From: Symbiodinium natans
Lineage: Eukaryota; Sar; Dinophyceae; Suessiales; Symbiodiniaceae
NCBI GenBank assembly: GCA_905221605.1
Contig: CAJNDS010000493.1
Coordinates: 62,001 to 126,000 of the forward strand
Direction: 5' to 3'
DNA: 64,000 nucleotides
Numbering within the stretch: position 1 is the first letter of the stretch; each line of letters opens with the position of its first letter. Shown one piece after another: positions 29,069 through 39,740 of the stretch. The notes under the pieces were generated by a model, which searched no databases, was not told the DNA's origin, and saw only the letters and a program-made list of their open reading frames with translations. A program made the translations under genes and the position numbers.

Positions 29069-29368
29069 CTCCTCGGAGGGGATGCCGGCCCTCTCGAGCT
29101 CCAGGTCCACCCACTCGCCAGCCTCTGCTTTGGGGGTTGAAGGCGTTCGGGAGTTCGGGTTCTGGGGGGAGGGCGAGGTGGTGTTTTTCAACCCTAAACA
29201 CTCCATGTCGAAGGGTGGGGTGTGCGGGTTTAGGGTTTAGGGTTTCGGGCTTAGGATACAGTAGCTGTACTATTTCGGCCTATTTCGGAAGCATCAGCAC
29301 ATAAGGTGCGGGGTCCGTCGGATCTAGCATCCCTTGATGCGGCTACTTCACTCCGGTCACTGATGAGG

Positions 29369-32300
29369 TCAGCCAGTTCTCAGGCGCTTGCCGGGCACGG
29401 ACTCTGAGTCCTCCAGTTCAGACATTGCACTGAGCAATGCGTCGCTGGTCGCCACAGCCCCAAAGACGCCATGCTGCATCTTTACTTGCTTTAGGGCGGA
29501 GAAATGGGTGTCGCTTGCCGTGGTCCCAGTGCAGTCTGACAGCAGCAGACACTCAAAGCCACGATCATTCGCTTGGCGCAGGGTGGTGTGGACACAGATG
29601 TCGGTCGGCACACCCATAACCACAAGGTGCGTAACGCCCATAGCGTGAAGGCTCAGCTCCAAGGAGGTCAGATGGAAAGCTCCATGTCCACACCTGGGTT
29701 GCTGTTAAGGCTGCTAAGGAACTTAAACTGAGTCACCACAGTAAGGAGACATACCGAGCATTTTACTGCAGGGTCCTCAGCTGACGGTAACTTAAGCTGA
29801 AAACTTCTCCACAGCAATCCAGACACTTCTCGACCACGGGCTCGTCCGGGAGCGGCGAGAGCTGCGAAAGGAACTCCCAGCCCTTCTCCTGAGCGACTTT
29901 CTAGGGGTTATACTTTGGACCCTTAAGTCTTGGGACCCTTTTTGCAGATCCCTAGGGGATATATAAGGGCCATAGTTGGAGTACATTAAGGGGAACCTTT
30001 GGGGTACAACCTGAGGGGTAGTAGTCTTCATTCCCTGAGACTTGGCACGGCTTCGAAGACTCAACGGAGACGTATGGAAAAGTAGAAGGCTGGGACCCTA
30101 AACCCTAAACCCTTGTGAGACTTGAGAAGAAGGCTTAGCAAACAATCTTACACACATCGCAATGCCCCAAACGAAGGCCAAGTTGCCTTGACAGAGTGGG
30201 TGCAGAACACATCCGCTGGAAGAAAACGCAGATGTTCTTCCCCCGAACCCTTTTTGGTCTTAAACCCTAAAGGGTTTAGGGTTTAGGGTTTCGGGTAAGT
30301 AAGCCCTAGTGCCCGAGGGTTTGCAAGCAGCCAGTGAAACCCCAACTCTACCTACCTAAACATCTTATCCTGAAGCCTGAAGCCATCAACTCCTTAGCAC
30401 CGGGCCAGGAACCTCAAGATTTTTATTTTCGTGTTTTTGAACCCAGGCCCTCAATCCTAATCCATACTTGGAGGTTCAGGGCACGTGTTAGCCCAATACT
30501 AGCTGTACTCATCACCCAATTCTAACCATCTAAACCCACAACCCCCTAAACCCTAAACCCTTTACCCTAAACCCTAAACCCTAGACCCTAAACCCTAAAC
30601 CCTAAACCCTTTTTTCTGCCAAACCCCCACAGTTCGAGCCAGGAGTCGCCCCGGACGAGGCACCGGCCCAAGGGGCCATCCGCCCCGGCCGGAAAGCGCC
30701 GCCCGCGCTGCGGGCAGTCCGCGAGATTCCTTGAAGCGAAGTTTAGGGCTTAGGGCTTAGGGTTTAGGGTTTAGGGCTTAGGGTTTAGGGTTTAGGGTTG
30801 AAGGTTTAGGGTTTAGCCGTGAAGCAAAGTCTCGGGTTTGGGGTTGAAGGTTGCTGGCACCCGCTGGACGAACCACACCGCTCAGGGATTGCAAACCCCA
30901 TGAACCCCCCCTGAACCCTGAACCCTAAACCCTAAACCTTAAACCCTTAACCCTACCATGCACCCCACAAACCCTGCAAAAACCCGGAAGCCTCAAGTTC
31001 CACCCAGGTGGCGGTGCGAAACCCGTCCTCACGTGGACAACGCGAAAGCCTGTGGCGCGCATGCGCTGCAGCACCTTTCCAGACTTCTCCTTGGTGCTTG
31101 TCTGGCCTTCCATACTCCCCCCTATAATAAACACCAGAAAGTTGGAACATCAGTATCCTCATACCCTTTAAGGTGACAAGTGAAGTAGAGGGAAACCCAG
31201 CAATAATCATCCTACACCCATGTTCCAACTTTCTGGAGTCCACTATAGAACACCCAATGCAACCTGCGGCTTGCATGGGCAAAAGAAAAACGCAGAAGAT
31301 TCTGGTTGCTGACGCTGTACAGGAAGAATGTCTTTACGTGACTGTTCTGCTACTGCGGCCAGGCGCCAAGAACAACTCAACAACCCACTATAAGACAATG
31401 TGAGGGTTTGGGGCCGACAAGGTTTGCTCAAGATCACCCACGTCACAACCACCGCAGCAGAGGAGTCGATCGCATGGCCAGCTTTGGGCAGGCCTCCCTC
31501 TGGTTCCAAAAAGTCCTGCTGCTATCAAGGTGTGTCGTCTGTTTGTGGGCATGTGCAGGAATACATCGTATTCCTCGTTACAGTACCCTTGTAAACCTCC
31601 TGACGACAATCCCCATATACCTCCCGCATACATCCTTCTGGAAGTTGATGGCTACAAGCGCTGTCTTCTCCGGGCGCATGCCACCGTCGAATGGCCATGC
31701 ATATGGATCGGCGGCAACGGCTCCCTTTGCCGCAGCCACCTTCGGCGACACGAAGGTATCCGAAATGGACTTGGGCATCCAAAGGCCAGTCGGAGGTCTC
31801 GGCATGCGCACCTTGATGCCGCTGCCGACTTCGAACTCCTCAATGTTTGCCTCCAGTGATGTGGGGCAATCGACGCCCATGGCGCGCAGCAGGTCCGCAG
31901 TCGAAGCTACGCAACCGAAAGCACCCCCATAAGCCTGCGTGGTCTTCAGCGTCGCCAGATAGTTGCCATAATCCGTTGCAGCCGTGCAGTCCGAGAGCAG
32001 CAGGCAATCGTATCCCAGGTCGTTTGCTTCACGCATGGTGGTGCTCACACAGACGTCAGTGGTGATGCCGGTTAGGACCAGCTTCTTGATTTTCCTCCCA
32101 CTGGTTTGAAGCAAGAACTGCTACTACAAGCAGTCAGTGGTCTACGCAGGGTGCATTAGCTATACTACCCTTAGAACCTAGATCCTAAACCCTAAACCCT
32201 AAGCCCTAAACCCTAAACCCTTCTCTAACTTTCGTAAGCCGAAGTGCTTCTTCCGGAGCATCAGATGCAGGTCGGTCGCCACGAAGGAGCCCTTGCCGGG

Positions 32301-34860
32301 CTTGTCCAGGACCTCCTCGCCCTCTGCAGGCTGGAGCTCCTGTATTTAAAGGGTTTAGGGTTGAGGGTTGAGGGTTTGAGGGTTTGAGGGTTTGAGGGTT
32401 TGAGGGCTTAGGGTTTAGGGTGTAGGGTTTAGGGTTTAGGGTTTAGGGCTTGGGGTTTAGGGCTTAGGGTTTAGGGTTTAGGGTGTAGGGTGTAGGGTTT
32501 AGGGTTTAGGGTTTGGGGTTTAGGGTTTAGGGTTTAGGGTGTAGGGTTTAGGGTTTAGGATTTAGGGTTTAGGGTTTGGGGTTTGGGGTTTGGGGTTTGG
32601 GGTTTAGGGTATAGGGCTTAGCACCCCGCAGAGTTTTCCTGGGGCTTCTTGCCTTGATAGTGTTGAAATGAGGATACCGCAATGGTCTTAAGTGAACCGA
32701 ACCCCGAAGAGAGAGCGTAGCACGCGTAACAAGGAAGGGAACTCCACATGCGTCATCGCCCCCCTTCAAGTAGATGCAGCCGAGTTACTCAAAGTAAACC
32801 CTAAACCCTAAACCCTAATCCCTAAACCCTAAACCCTAAGCCCAAAAACTCCTATGTTTAGCCAAAGGAGGGGCCGAGTGTGACCCTGTAAAAGTTAGAT
32901 CGTCAACCACACACACATCCCAAAAGGAGAGCGCCGCCCCAGAACCTGGTACTATCAGAACTACTAGACAAAGGGGGAAAAACATGCTTCCCTTTCCCCC
33001 AAAACCGTAAACTATTCGATAAACCCTGAACCCCAAACCCTAAACCCTAAACCCTATACCCCCAAAGCACCTCGATGAGGTTCCAGCCGGGCTCGCCGCG
33101 CACCAGGACGCGGCCGCAGGGCCCCGGATCGCCAATCCCCGCTCCGATCTGCCTGCGGTTTTAATGGTTTACGGCTCTTGTGTTTTAGGGCTTCGTATGG
33201 TTTAGGGTTTTCTTGTGTGGCTTAGGGCTTTTATGCTTCAGGGATTTACGTTTTAGGGTTTTGTGGTTGGTTTCTGGTTTAGGGTTTAGGGTTGTCCGGC
33301 TTCGGGTGCTTTTCGCTCCTGCGCCGCCGGTTTGGGCTTTTGCCATCCGCAGGGTTCTTGTTCAAGCCACCCCCCTCGGTGACCCCCTTGGGACTACTCC
33401 GCAGGGAACAGCCGTGGATCTCGTACAGTGCTGGCTTTGAAACACAGACGAGCCGTTCAGACCTCAACACAACCTTTTACTACAAAAGTAATCGACGACG
33501 AGATGGAGGGGATCATTCGCAGTATCAGGTTCCGGACGTGCCTCAACCCCTGTCACGTCGCGTGCTTCGGGCTAGACGTGTGGGGATGTTAGGCCACCGA
33601 AAAGTTGCATCCCTTTAATGCTTGAAAAACGTTTCGGGCTTTACGAGGATGTATACGGTCAAAGAACACCACAGCAAATCACAAGTCACAATGTGCACCA
33701 TTTAGGTTCCCAAGCCGCTAACAAGTACACACGTTAAGTATACTATACAATGAACTATTGTGGGTTTAGGGTCTAGGGTTTAGAGTCTAAAGACCATACT
33801 CGAAAATGCCATAACGCGCGAGCTACCATCGGATATATTTTTAAGATCACAGAGGTTTTGAAACAATGGGGATCGAGTACTTAGGCCTTAGCCCTTTGTT
33901 TAAACCCTAAACCCTCAACTTTAGAGTGTTGGGTTTTCAGGTACCCCTAAAACCCTTTTTGAATTGGGGGTCCAGCGCCGTGCAGCTTTGGATCTCGCAT
34001 GACCTCGTATGTATTCTAGCATGGTCAAGCAGATGGCAGCAGATTATGGTGTGTGATGCTAGTACTTGGAGGTTCATGGGTAGTTATAAGTCGGGTTACA
34101 AGTACCCTAGATGGGGTTATAAGTTCAGTTACAGTACCATATCGTGTCTTAGTATATTGTCTTGCGAAAGCACGTTATCCTTTGCTATTGCATAGCATTG
34201 TCTGATGCTCGGCTTTATCGTAGATGATATACATATGTTGCCGTCTATCTCTTTTTGGCCTCTTGGGAGAACTTCGGAGCCTATACACCGCCTCTGACTT
34301 GAGGGTTTAGGCTTTATCATTTAAGGGCCAGGCCGGCCTGGAACGCCAGCGCTTGTTGTCAGGGCAGTCGGAAAGGGAAGGCTTGTGGCCCTCGCGCGTG
34401 TGGATGATGTGGAAGCCTTTGTCCCGGAACGCCTTGAAGAGCACCTTCAGGGGCTCGATCGGAGCCCGCGTCATCGAGATGTCGTAGCCCATGCTGTCGA
34501 CATAACCCCCTTTGCCGCAGAAGTCGATTTGCATGTCCTTGGCGCCAGGCGGTTGGGGGCTGAAGGGCTTGTACCTCAACCCCAAACACGAAATGCCTAT
34601 CAAACAAACCCCAAAACAAAACCTCAAACATCTTCAAAGGTGTAGCTTCCGAAATTTGGGTCCCTTCACAAGGGATCCCTTTAAAAGGGACCCTAACTTA
34701 GAGAACTGCCCCCAAAAACCTCCCAAGACCCTGAGGGCAACCCTAAACCCTAAACCCTAAACCCTGAGGGCAGCCCGGCATCGATGGCCAGCAGCGCCGT
34801 CTCCGCGGGCTCCAAGCGGCCATCGGAAGGCCAAGCCAGAGCACCCCTCGCCCGCGCCAT
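29369..34860 (-). CDS. Tandem two-domain isochorismatase-like cysteine hydrolase, nine exons
   Basis: Exons: 34860-34783, 34537-34338, 33152-33071, 32339-32230, 32094-31621, 31114-31013, 30729-30648, 29888-29827, 29693-29369. They total 1515 bases and join in frame to 504 residues. Domain 1 (about 16-230) has the full Asp-Lys-Cys triad of the isochorismatase/nicotinamidase family: Asp27 in AIDMQ, Lys133 in DKPGKGSF, Cys172 in TTDVC. Domain 2 (about 290-495) keeps Lys397 and Cys430 (PTDICVHTT), but the Asp position is Asn307 (VAINFQ), so it may be inactive or altered. Both begin with the same WP-x-DG lead (AWPSDG, AWPFDG), showing internal duplication. Such enzymes hydrolyse amides or ureidoacrylate-like substrates. 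Donors are GA, GC, GT, GT, GT, GC, GA, GT. Start ATG is in a good context (GCCATGG). Confidence 0.9.
30545..30610 (-). repeat. Telomeric array inside isochorismatase intron 7
   Basis: About nine heptamers, beginning about 36 bases into the intron; on the gene's sense strand the array reads TTTAGGG. Confidence 0.93.
31134..31236. mobile_element. Foldback element family C, copy 1, at the 3' end of an intron
   Basis: Inverted ends CCAGAAAGTTGGAACAT and ATGTTCCAACTTTCTGG (17 of 17 matching). It lies in isochorismatase intron 5 (31620-31115), ending about 20 bases before the acceptor. A related copy is at 61395-61475. Confidence 0.88.
32184..32221 (-). repeat. Telomeric array filling the start of a 135-base intron
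   Basis: Five CCCTAAA-type units in isochorismatase intron 4 (32229-32095). On the sense strand TTTAGGG repeats begin about 10 bases after the GT donor. Confidence 0.93.
32351..32620 (+). repeat. Large interstitial telomeric array with variants
   Basis: About 38 heptamers: TTTAGGG, TTGAGGG, TTTGAGGG, TGTAGGG, TTTGGGG. It is the longest array in the window and lies in isochorismatase intron 3, starting 11 bases from the acceptor. At the donor side of the same intron (33021-33058) the repeats are in the opposite orientation, so the intron ends could pair. Confidence 0.95.
34064..34140 (+). mobile_element. Left end of a 14399-type inverted-repeat element
   Basis: TACTTGGAGGTTCATGGGTA followed by GTTATAAGT, preceded by TA. 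The right inverted end is not clear. It lies in isochorismatase intron 2. Confidence 0.5.
34739..34766 (-). repeat. Telomeric array next to the first donor of the isochorismatase gene
   Basis: Three to four heptamers. On the sense strand TTTAGGG starts about 20 bases after the GA donor of intron 1 (34782-34538). Confidence 0.9.
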
Positions 34861-37141
34861 GGCCGGGACGTTTGTGGGGGCCGCCTTCTGCACACTTGGG
34901 TCTAGGGCTTTTCTTTCCCCTGCAGCTGTTTAGGGTTTAGGCCCTTTAGGGTTCATAAGGCTTCGGATGGATTAGGGTTTGGAAATGGTTTTGGGGTTCA
35001 AAGGGGCCCAGGGTTTACAAAAGAAAGAGGCTTTGGATTCAGGTTGCAAGGGCATTCCATCTGCAGCTGTCAAGGCTCCAATAGTGCCTTGCACATGTGT
35101 GTGTGTGCATGCCATGGGTTTGGAGATACTTTCTGGCATAGGTCCGCCATGCCCCGAGACGCAAAGGTGTTGAAACGAGGCGGAGGAGAAGCAGGCCGCG
35201 CCCCAAATCCAAAACCCCAAAGAAACAAATATGAATCCGACCCCCCCCCCCGCCCTTCTAATCCTAGAGACTGAGCCTACACCCTAAACCCTAAACCCTA
35301 AAGCCGATAAACCCTAAACCCTAAACCCAAAGTTCGAGGCGCGGGCGTTGCGCCAGGTGGCGGGCGCTAGGTCGGCGCTCTTATGCAAGTGGCGCCCAAA
35401 GAGCCCTGCACTCGACTGGGGAGGTAAAGTAAGGGTTTGGGATTTAAGGTTAGGGTTTCGGGTTTCGGGTTCAGGGTTTGGGGCTTAGGGTTTAGGATTT
35501 AGGGTTCCAGAGGTTTGAGGGGTTCAGGGCTTAGGACGGCCCTCAGCCTACAGGAATATGCTCGTATTTCGACCCCAAAAGTGCCAGGAAGTTAGATCCC
35601 GTCCTGGTCTGTCCTCCTGTCGTTGCTTTTCACCCTGGACTTTGTTTTGGCTACTGCGTCTGATGGCTGCATGTTCTGCACTATGTCCCTCTTGACCTGC
35701 CTCCTCTGACGTCATGTCTTCTTGTCGGCTAGCGTCATGTTCCCACATGCTCTTCAAGTCTCCTGTTCTTGCTTTTCCCACTCTTGTACACTTGCATCTT
35801 CAACTCCTGTGCTCCCATAGGGTTGAAAAAAGTACCTTGCTGCATTCTTACGACTTCCGCCCACCGGAAGCCTGCCTCCGCGTGGCAGCTGCTCCTCATT
35901 CTCTACGGCCTCCCGCACTTTCGGGGTTCAGGGTGTTGGAAGAAAGCGTGCTTCCAGGAACCTGACGAAAGGTTGCGGGGAGGACGAACAATGCCAGTCC
36001 CGGTTCAACCCCCTCAACCAAGCTTGCATGCACCCACCTGCTCTTCGCCGGAGTCCTGCGCGCCCTGAGGAGGGTTTTCTTGGGCAGGCGTGCGCATGTC
36101 ACCACACTCACGCGAACGGTTCACGCATTTCACACGGACCACTGCAACAGAACGGGGAACGTCATAAGCAATGGTGCCGGTAGCTTTATGATTGGCGAAT
36201 CCTGTTATGATACAGCCCTATCAGATCGAGGACCTAGAGCGACCAAAGTTGGAACACAGGCGGGGCTTCTGCCACGCTTGCCTCCTCACTGTCGGTGGCG
36301 GGGTCCTGCGCTGCTCTGCTGCGCTTTGAGGGTGTAAGGGCTGGAGCTTACAGCGCTCGATGAGGTCTCATGTTCGGCACATCGCCGCACCAACAGTCCC
36401 TGCCAGTTCCGGCTTTTCGTCTTTTGATGGGTCGCGAGCCTTGCCATCGTCAGAATCGCCAGCGCTGCCCTGGCCAACAAGTGCTGCTGCGAGGCTTGGC
36501 TCTCAGTTCTCAGTCGGCACATCGTGGAAAAGCAAGCTTCTGCGCAGGTCCCTAGAGAAACTGGGGGTGAGGGGGGGGGCGAAGGCCAATATGGCCCAAG
36601 ATTGTATAGGACTGAGGGGCTCTGCTGCCAACATACACTGCTGTTTCTCCCGCACGCGCTTTGAGTGGTAAGCGAGGTCGCAAGAAGCAGGAACTATAGG
36701 GTCTGTAGCACACTGCACGCAAACCACATTGGCCTGCACCGGTCAATGCAATGTTTTGCTTTGACCGGTGCACTCCTATACACATGTCTGGCGATCTGTG
36801 TGATGCTATAGCAGCTGCTGCTCTGGTTCGGAGCATTCAAAATGGGCTGTCTTGAAACATTTCCTGTGCTCAGGAACTCGCACCTCTGTAGCAGCAAGGA
36901 CCACTTGCCCTGAACACGGGCATTTCCACGAGCTGAGCCACCAAGCAGGTATCTGAATTTCATGCCACCCCTTTGACATTTAGGATCTGCGATGCTTTAG
37001 CCGGAGGGCTCGCAATCGTCTACCATTCCGAATTTCAACCAAGCATGTACTTCTGAATCCGCAGTGCCGTTTTGCCAAGTTAGGGCCGCACCAAAACTTG
37101 CACACTCCGTCCTCATAGCAGCAGCGCGCCAGCCTGGAAGC
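34861..37141. other. Intergenic stretch, no recognised gene
   Basis: Telomeric heptamers around 34920-34980, 35281-35330 and 35440-35530, and a C run at 35240-35251. From 35540 to 37140 the sequence is of mixed composition and free of arrays, so it may hold exons I cannot identify. A perfect hairpin (stem GCACCGGTCAA, loop of about 14) lies at about 36738-36773. Confidence 0.4.
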
Positions 37142-38714
37142 TGTAGCTAAAGCAACTGAAGCCAGGAATGCTCGCCGTAGCACGGATTGGCCGTAACCAA
37201 ATTTCACATCGGCCAAGGCTGAACTCAATACCCTGACACAGTGGCGCAGCCGCGCATCTCGCCTTGCAATCTTGCAGGGGCCTTGTCTTCCCCAGCGTGT
37301 AGTAGCTGTCCATGTTGTCGGTGGGCGAGTCCCCACGGCAAGCACGGCCAGCGCCTCAACGTCAAGTTGCCATGGGTTCTTATACAAAGAAATAACATGT
37401 GTGCACACATCTGTGTGTATATGAACATGTTTATCTACATGTGTGTCTAAGTATGTATGTATGTATCGGAGTCGAGGCAACGCGCTGCTAAAATGACCCG
37501 AGCACCACCACCCATGGCCACGAGGTGCCTCGTTGCCCATCCATAGCGCATGCACGAGAATCCGTCGATCTGCTTTGTGGCAAAGATGCCCTCGGGCCTT
37601 GTCCTTGACTCCCCCTTCGAAACCTTAATAAGAATACTATTTTTTTAATACATCCTCTTTTGGGTTTTATGTAAACAAAAAAACAAAAAACGATTCCCAA
37701 GGGGGATAGGGATATAGTGTCCAGATCTCACATCGGCCGAAGCTGTACTCAATGCCTTTGCAGGAGGCATCTTGAACGCACAGCGCCTTGCAATCTTCAA
37801 TGCTGGTAATTCGCTGCGGCACTACCTGGACTCAAACCAGCTTCCGTGTCACTACAGTAGCTCATGACAATGAACATCTCAGGGGTTTTTTCTAAACCTT
37901 GGTAAAACAGGTCATCATCGAGAAACTTGTTCGGCAATTCATCAAGGCAGCCGAGTAGTGGCTCGGCGAGCTATCATTGGTGCTGTTTCCACGGCATGCG
38001 CTGTCAGACGTTCCCACCATTTCCCACTCCTTCATTGCGGCAGCTTGGGTCGTGGAGGGTGTCGAGGTGGTTGCTTCGGTGGTCTGAGCATCGGTCGTGG
38101 AGCTTGTGGCCGACGCCGTCGGACTCGGCTCAGATCGCACACACGTCTGGCACGCGACGCCATCCTTGGGGACGACATGAACCCTAAAGGACTTATGGCC
38201 TCAGATACCTGAAAAGGAATTCTCGTGGTCTTGGGTATATGACCCCAAATTTAGGGCTCTTTTGGTCCCCGAGGCCCCACCATCCTGGCAGTAGCTTGCG
38301 TGACTGTCACGGACAGCCACAGCGCAGCTGTGGAGTCCGCATCGCGATGGCAGCGATCCAAGGGTTCCGAAAGTACGAAGCCGGAAGGGCAGGTCAAGCT
38401 GGAGCGGCAGCACTCTTTTGAGTAGGAGGCAGGGCAGCTTTCTCCAGACAAACATGTCATCTCACCCACAGTTGGGCTTTCAGTGCTGGGAGGTGGCTCC
38501 GACGCCACGCACTTGCAGCTGTTGTACCTGAAGGCTCCCCATTCCCACGGCCAGTCCTTGCACTGTTGATTCCATTCGACGGCGACGAAAACGCTTCCCA
38601 AATCTACGCACGCGGCTCCTTCCTTGGCATCACAGCTGATCTCCTTGCCACATTCCAAGGAGCCACCATGCCGGCACCTCAAGTAGTAAAGCGTCGTAGT
38701 GTACCCGGGGCATA
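37142..38714 (-). CDS. Secreted-type Cys-rich protein with two PAN-like modules, partial, at least five exons
   Basis: Exons found: about 38714-38344 (Cys-rich, about 18 Cys), 38164-37952 (Thr/Ser/Pro-rich linker, then the start of a PAN-like module), 37813-37722, 37603-37542 and 37354-37142. Module 1 is spread over three exons: ACRG, then HYS | DCKALC, CKGIEYS, CEIW | TRP, GFSCMRY. Module 2 is complete in the last exon: ACRGDSPTDN, DSYYT, DCKARC, CQGIEFS, CEIW, GFSC. PAN/apple-like domains bind proteins or carbohydrates at the cell surface. Donors are GA, GC, GA and tentatively GA. The first exon with the signal peptide is probably within 38720-38860 but its frame is unclear, and a further 3' exon is likely after a GC donor at 37141. 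Exon limits at 38714 and 37542 are the least certain. Confidence 0.72.
37604..37721 (-). mobile_element. Introner: intron of the PAN-like gene made of a dispersed repeat, copy 2
   Basis: Intron of 118 bases, ATCTG|GACACT to GTCAAG|GACAAG; splicing restores Trp-Thr-Arg-Pro of a PAN-like module. Nearly the whole intron (37608-37716) matches the repeats at 14881-14974 and 39247-39345. The bases GACA occur at both the intron start and the exon start, as in a target-site duplication. Inverted ends CCCCCTTGGGAA and TTCGAAGGGGG lie just inside. Confidence 0.82.
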
Positions 38715-38933
38715 CTGCAAGCGGTGCTCGTCCGTCACCACGGGCATGCTTCGAAAGGTTTCAGCCTCTGCCAGGGCGAGGAGGAAACACACAGGATCGG
38801 CACCATGATGCCCGGTTTTTTTGGCACCCGGCTAGCCACAGCACTGCGGGGATTCATGGTCGGTCTCGGAAAAAAGAGTAATCACGCCGGGGTTCAGGTT
38901 CGGGATGCCCAAACCGCCCGGGTTAGGGTTTAG
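38715..38933 (-). other. Probable 5' exon region of the PAN-like gene
   Basis: Contains an ATG (about 38857) and, in a different frame, a hydrophobic stretch VCFLLALAEAE that could be a signal peptide core; a run of seven A (plus-strand T) lies between them. A one-base change or a small intron would join them. Not resolved. Confidence 0.3.
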
Positions 38934-38943
38934 GTTTTTTTTT

Positions 38944-39021
38944 TTTAGGGTTTAGGGTTTAGGGTTTAGGGTTTAGGGTTTAGGGTTTAGGGTTTAGGGT
39001 TTAGGGTTTAGGGTTTAGGGT
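38944..39021 (+). repeat. Interstitial telomeric array (TTTAGGG)n
   Basis: Eleven perfect TTTAGGG units preceded by a run of twelve T. Confidence 0.96.
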
Positions 39022-39246
39022 TCAACTGCTTGGGGCAACAGTGGCCAGCTGCGTTTGCTCGGCGTTCAGGCGTGTTCAGATGTGTTCAGGGATTGTTTGG
39101 GGCCCTCTACCTGAATACCAGGTTATGAATACCTTATGACACCGCATGTATGCAGCAATGTATGGGGGTTTCCGACATTAAGGGTGCCTTGTTGGGGTCC
39201 TTGTGATTTTTTGGATCGATATTGGGGGTCCCCTGTGGTCCCCTAT

Positions 39247-39345
39247 TCTAGACTCCCCGTAGAACCTTAATAAAGATGATATCTTTAATATCCTCTCGGG
39301 TTTTATATAAACAAAAAAACAGTAATTCCCAAGGGGGATGTAATA
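39247..39345. mobile_element. Introner-like repeat, copy 3
   Basis: Same family as 14881-14974 and the PAN-gene intron 37604-37721, in the same orientation: ACTCCCCGTAGAACCTTAATAAA-type start (shared AGAACCTTAATAAA), then TTTATATAAACAAAA and TTCCCAAGGGGGAT. No gene is recognised around it, so whether it is an intron here is unknown. Confidence 0.75.
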
Positions 39346-39740
39346 TTTTCGTAAACCCCATAAAGCAGCATCTGCATCTTGTGCGGGGGTGATACCTCGT
39401 CGTCACTGGCAGCTGGCGACTGCGCGGCCTGATGCTCACACGAGAATCAGCTGCAAGACCCTAAACCCTAAACTCAATGGAGCTACGGACAACCCTTCAG
39501 CCTGGAACTTGGTGGAACTTGCAAAGTTCATCCGTGCCGCTAGCACAAACCAACATGGACGATGCACAGCCTTGGCATCTGCAGCGGCCACCTCACAGCA
39601 GCTCACAGCCATTAGGGTTTAGGGTTTATAGAGTTTAGGCTTGGGGTTTAAGGTTTAGGGTTTAGGGTTTAGGGATCCGAGCTGCCAACGATGGCAACGA
39701 CCCGCTCTGCTCTCAATCTGCTCAGGTCCGTCGCGGATCT

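Larger units (their letters stand above)
28146..29368. other. Intergenic, non-coding
   Basis: Contains a (TC)n run at 28807-28844, a telomeric array at 28959-29068 (CCCTAAA with CCCTGAA variants) and GC-rich sequence after 29070. 'CTTGGTAGCCCAGTA' occurs here in reverse complement (about 28662-28676) and also at about 25049, hinting at another dispersed repeat. Confidence 0.6.
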
